Shown: positions 61,265 to 64,000 of the stretch, piece after piece | How the letters are laid out: each line of letters opens with the position of its first letter | How positions within the stretch are numbered: position 1 is the stretch's first letter | Origin: RPRB01 sp035519675 | Lineage (GTDB): Bacteria; Myxococcota; Myxococcia; Myxococcales; Myxococcaceae | Reading direction: 5' to 3' | NCBI GenBank assembly: GCA_035519675.1 | Contig: DATIWB010000112.1 | Location: 8,871-72,870, forward strand | Length of the DNA stretch: 64,000 bases | Notes under the pieces: generated by a model | Seen by the model: the letters and a program-made list of their open reading frames with translations, nothing else | Databases searched by the model: none | Told to the model about the DNA's origin: nothing | Made by a program: the position numbers and the translations under genes

Positions 61265-62848
61265 CTACCGAGCAGCCGGGGCTGGCTGGGGCGAAGCTTC
61301 CGTCATTCCGGGCCCCTGGGCCACGTTCTTGCCCGGGGCCGGAGGCACGGACGGGACATACGCCTCGGCCAGGGGGGCCGTGGCGTCGCCCACCTTCGGA
61401 GAGAGTCGGTCCACCAGCTCGGTGAGGCTGTTCGCGAGGTCGGTCTGGGCGGCGGCGGTGCGGCGGAGCTGCCGCTCGAGCTTGCCCATGTGCTCGTAGT
61501 GCTCACGGTCGCGCGAGGCCTGTCCCTGCGCAGTGCGGAGCTCGAGCGCGAGCCCGGCATTGGCCCGGAGCCCGTCCAGCACCCGCTCGATCAGCGCCTC
61601 GGCGTCGGCGTCGAGCCCGCCCTTGGGGTACGCCTTGAGCCCGAAGCGTCCGCCCGCCCAGACCCGGCCCAGCTCTCCGTAGCCCTCCTCGGGGCCCTCT
61701 GGCAGGTCCTCCACGACCAGCGCGGGCGTGCTCCGCAGCGGGAAGCCGGGGGACATCACCGCGAAGACCAGCGCGCCGTCGCTCCGCGCCCGGGCCACCG
61801 CCACCGCCCCGTCGAAGGGGAAGAACGGGTCGATGGCGCCGTCCAGACCCGCGGACAGCCGCAAGCGGGCCTTGCGATCCAGGCTGGAGACCTCGCCGCG
61901 CTCGCGACGGGCGCTCTTCTTCAAGGTGGTCATCATGTCGCGCACCTGGTCGATGGCGACGACGACGTTCAGCGGCGTGTTGCCGGCGTACCCCGCGTGG
62001 TACACGCCCACCAGCTCGAACTCCCCGGTGTGGCAGGACACCGCGAGCACCGGCGAGCCCGAGTTGCCGGGCGACAGCTGGGCGTCCACCACGAAGTCGA
62101 CGTGGTCCCAGTCCTTCTCGTCGTCGTGGTCATAGGTGGACACCACCTTGCCGACGTTGGTGGCCTTGAAGGCCCCGAGCGGGAAGCCGCGCACGTCGAC
62201 CACGTTGCGCTCCTTGAGGTCCGCGGACCGGCCCACCTTCCAGGGCAGGATGGGCAGCAGGGCGTGCGCCTTGAGCACCGACATGTCCATCGACTTGTCG
62301 GTGACCACGCGCTGGAGCGGGATGTCGTCACGGTCGTAGGTGTCGCGCTCGGACTCGACGATCTTCAGCTGGTCCGAGACGCGCTTGCAGCCGGGCGGCA
62401 CGTCGTCGACCTTGTGCTCGTCGTCGGTCACCGCGGGCCACTCGGACACGTGGTGGTTGGTGAGGAGGTAGGTCTCGCCGTTCTGCTGCCGGTAGCCGAA
62501 GCCGGTGCCGTGGGCGAGCGCCTTGCGCCGGACGCGACGGACATTGCCGTCGCCGGCGTAGCTCAGGCACTCGTAGGTGGCGGCGGTGCGGATGGCGTAG
62601 ACCCAGGACTGCGACTGGGGCTTCTGCTCCGCCTCGCGGGCGGTGGGCGAGAGGGCGGCGAAGTCGTCGGCGTAGGCGCCTGCGCAGTACGCGCCCTTCC
62701 CCGAGGAGGCACCGCCCGGCCCTCCCCGAGCCTGCACTCGTGGGGCCACGATGGCCGTCACCCCGACGAAGGTCAGCGCCAGCCCTGCGACCGCTCCGCG
62801 CTTCATCCACACCCGCCTTCGCGCGCTCGCGTCGCTCTCCTGCTCCAT
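61265..62848 (-). CDS. Trypsin-like serine protease (periplasmic)
   Basis: A 527-residue protease with a membrane/signal helix (about 17-35). Catalytic residues are His133 ('YLLTNHHVSE'), Asp188 ('DMSVLKAHALL') and Ser263 ('LSPGNSGSPVLAVS'). This is an S1C/DegP-like catalytic unit without a PDZ domain; the C-terminal half has 'RRERGEVSSLDRKARL' and a Pro-rich end. GGAG precedes the ATG. Probably periplasmic quality-control or signalling protease; substrate unknown. Confidence 0.88.
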   Translation of the reverse strand: MEQESDASARRRVWMKRGAVAGLALTFVGVTAIVAPRVQARGGPGGASSGKGAYCAGAYADDFAALSPTAREAEQKPQSQSWVYAIRTAATYECLSYAGDGNVRRVRRKALAHGTGFGYRQQNGETYLLTNHHVSEWPAVTDDEHKVDDVPPGCKRVSDQLKIVESERDTYDRDDIPLQRVVTDKSMDMSVLKAHALLPILPWKVGRSADLKERNVVDVRGFPLGAFKATNVGKVVSTYDHDDEKDWDHVDFVVDAQLSPGNSGSPVLAVSCHTGEFELVGVYHAGYAGNTPLNVVVAIDQVRDMMTTLKKSARRERGEVSSLDRKARLRLSAGLDGAIDPFFPFDGAVAVARARSDGALVFAVMSPGFPLRSTPALVVEDLPEGPEEGYGELGRVWAGGRFGLKAYPKGGLDADAEALIERVLDGLRANAGLALELRTAQGQASRDREHYEHMGKLERQLRRTAAAQTDLANSLTELVDRLSPKVGDATAPLAEAYVPSVPPAPGKNVAQGPGMTEASPQPAPAAR

Positions 62849-63066
62849 GGGGGCTCCGGTCCCTTCAGTCTAGGCCCGGCAGCGGTGGAACGCGCGCCCA
62901 CCCCCGAGGTCTTCCCAGCCTGCCGCAGCGTGACAGCGCGGCCACACCGGCCATCCGCCTGCACGTCGGGGGGCGGGCCCCGCTGGCGGTCATCGACAGC
63001 CTCCTTGACAGTGGGGGACGGCTGCCCGAGCGTCCGCCGGGCAGTCCCACTTCCGGGGAGACTCGA

Positions 63067-63336
63067 ATGAACTTCCGTACCCTCGCCCTTGCCGCTGCCC
63101 TCCTGGTTCCCGCCGCAGCCCTCGCCGACCACACCTACCAGGTGACCGGGCCGGTGGTGTCCTCCTCGCCCGAGTCGATCACCGTGAAGAAGGGCAGCGA
63201 GAACTGGGAGATCGCGCGCGGAGACGACAAGACCGAGGTCAAGGCCGGCGACAAGGTCACCATCACGTACACGATGACCGCGAAGAAGGTCGACGTGAAG
63301 CCGGCCTCGAGCGGGGGCAAGAAGGCCAAGAAGTAG
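63067..63336 (+). CDS. Small secreted protein
   Basis: An 89-residue protein with a signal peptide (cleavage near AALADHTYQ) and a ribosome site GGGGAG. The mature part is beta-rich with a repeated Lys pattern ('KKGSENWEIARGDDKTEVKA', 'GDKVTITYTMTAKKVDVKP') and a basic tail. The 'GDKVTITY' pattern recalls small beta-barrel periplasmic proteins. Function unknown. Confidence 0.85.
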   Translation: MNFRTLALAAALLVPAAALADHTYQVTGPVVSSSPESITVKKGSENWEIARGDDKTEVKAGDKVTITYTMTAKKVDVKPASSGGKKAKK

Positions 63337-63357
63337 GCGCGTCCGCGGTCGGTGCGG

Positions 63358-63660
63358 ATGAGCGGCGAGCGTGGCGCGTCGTGGTGCGCTCGCTGCCGGA
63401 CCAGCCTGGCGGCGGCCGAGCGTGTGCCCGATCGACTGCGGGTGGCGCTGGGCGAGCTGCTCGAGTCCGGGGGACTGGACCCTCGTGACGTAAAGCGAGT
63501 CACGGTTCATCTCGCGGGCCCGGGTCCGGCCTGCGGGAAGTGTGGGGCCCGCCTCGAGGGCACGGGATACGTCTGGTGCTCCGCTGCCCGAGTGCCCTCG
63601 AGCCGCCGGTGCGACGCGCAAACCTGGTCTGGTAGGCGGGCGGACCCTTTCAGGCCCTGA
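63358..63660 (+). CDS. Possible small zinc-ribbon-like protein
   Basis: A 100-codon frame with high third-position GC and two CxxC pairs ('SWCARCRTSLA', 'GPACGKCGARLEG'), so it may be a real small metal-binding protein. No ribosome site is visible, and its end overlaps the convergent ettA gene by 11 bases. An 11-bp inverted repeat lies in its 3' half. Confidence 0.35.
   Translation: MSGERGASWCARCRTSLAAAERVPDRLRVALGELLESGGLDPRDVKRVTVHLAGPGPACGKCGARLEGTGYVWCSAARVPSSRRCDAQTWSGRRADPFRP
63553..63602. repeat. 11-bp perfect inverted repeat
   Basis: CTCGAGGGCAC (63553-63563) and GTGCCCTCGAG (63592-63602) are perfect complements around a 28-base loop, between the small secreted gene and ettA. It could act as a bidirectional transcript-end structure between converging genes, though no T-runs flank it. 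Confidence 0.5.
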
Positions 63661-64000
63661 CCAGCGGCTTGTAGCGGATGCGGGTCGGCTGGAGCGCCTC
63701 CGCCCCGAGCCGCTTCTTCTTGTCCGACTCGTAGTCCTCGAAGTTCCCCTCGAAGAAGAAGACCCGGCTGTCTCCCTCGAAGGCCAGCATGTGCGTCGCG
63801 ATCCGGTCGAGGAACCACCGGTCGTGGCTGATCACCACCGCGCACCCGGCGAAGGCGAGCAGACCCTCCTCCAGCGAGCGGAGGGTCTCCACGTCCAGGT
63901 CGTTGGTTGGCTCGTCGAGGAGGAGCACGTTCCCACCACTCTTCAGCATCTTCGCGAGGTGGACGCGGTTGCGCTCGCCGCCGGAGAGATCCTTCACCCG
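63650..64000 (-). CDS. ettA: EttA, energy-dependent translational throttle protein (5' part missing)
   Basis: Only the last ~116 codons are inside the window. They carry the second ABC domain's 'DLSGGERNRVHLAKMLKSGG' signature, Walker B 'NVLLLDEPTNDLDVETLR' and the switch 'AVVISHDRWFLDRIATH'. The C-terminal 'FEDYESDKKKRLGAEALQPT' is the mark of EttA, an ABC-F protein that gates translation elongation by ATP/ADP level. Its start lies beyond base 64000. Confidence 0.93.
   Translation of the reverse strand, partial: RVKDLSGGERNRVHLAKMLKSGGNVLLLDEPTNDLDVETLRSLEEGLLAFAGCAVVISHDRWFLDRIATHMLAFEGDSRVFFFEGNFEDYESDKKKRLGAEALQPTRIRYKPLVRA

Overview
The window is GC-rich (roughly 70 %) chromosomal DNA, densely packed with genes on both strands. 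A PomX-PomY-PomZ cell-division cluster, a sterol-type triterpene locus, many secreted lipoproteins and GTG/ATG genes coupled by 4-base overlaps all point to a myxobacterium (Myxococcota). PomXYZ is known mainly from Myxococcus relatives, so a Cystobacterineae/Anaeromyxobacter-like lineage is the best guess. No rRNA, tRNA, CRISPR array, insertion sequence, prophage or integron was seen.

Left part (1-16 kb): a truncated LpoA-like lipoprotein at the edge, a small Phd-type antitoxin-like protein, a secreted PhoX-like protein and a secreted beta-helix protein, an Mth938-like protein divergent from the AmmeMemoRadiSam pair amrS-amrB, a DUF899 thioredoxin-fold protein divergent from an ArsR/SRPBCC module with two 17-bp operator-like sites, and a complete bidirectional [NiFe] hydrogenase operon hoxE-F-U-Y-H with its maturation protease hoxW. 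Next to it lies a decapitated transcription-factor remnant, then dnaJ.

Middle (17-46 kb): a five-gene coupled chain headed by an MsbA-like ABC exporter; a beta-helix lipoprotein with an SO2930-type diheme cytochrome; then the most interesting block, 24.2-32.1 kb, with an MMPL-family transporter, a GT21-like glycosyltransferase, squalene monooxygenase, squalene synthase and an oxidosqualene cyclase. The cyclase carries the Tyr/His/Ile triad of cycloartenol synthases, so the locus should turn farnesyl-PP into a cyclised sterol precursor, with candidate glycosylation and transport genes beside it. M3 peptidase, diheme (DUF1111) cytochrome, GYD protein, Zn-alcohol dehydrogenase, RapA-like SNF2 ATPase, secreted amidohydrolase, UbiB/ABC1 kinase and a DprE1/DprE2-like oxidase-reductase pair follow.

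Right part (46-64 kb): a second ArsR/SRPBCC module, again with promoter-overlapping palindromes and an apparently leaderless start; a divergent membrane pyrophosphatase (hppA); lipoproteins; RNase Z; a CHASE2-adenylate cyclase; an SH3-like/M48 peptidase pair; a 60-bp direct repeat; the PomY-PomZ-PomX operon that positions the division site; a trypsin-like protease; a small secreted protein; and the C-terminal part of ettA at the right edge.
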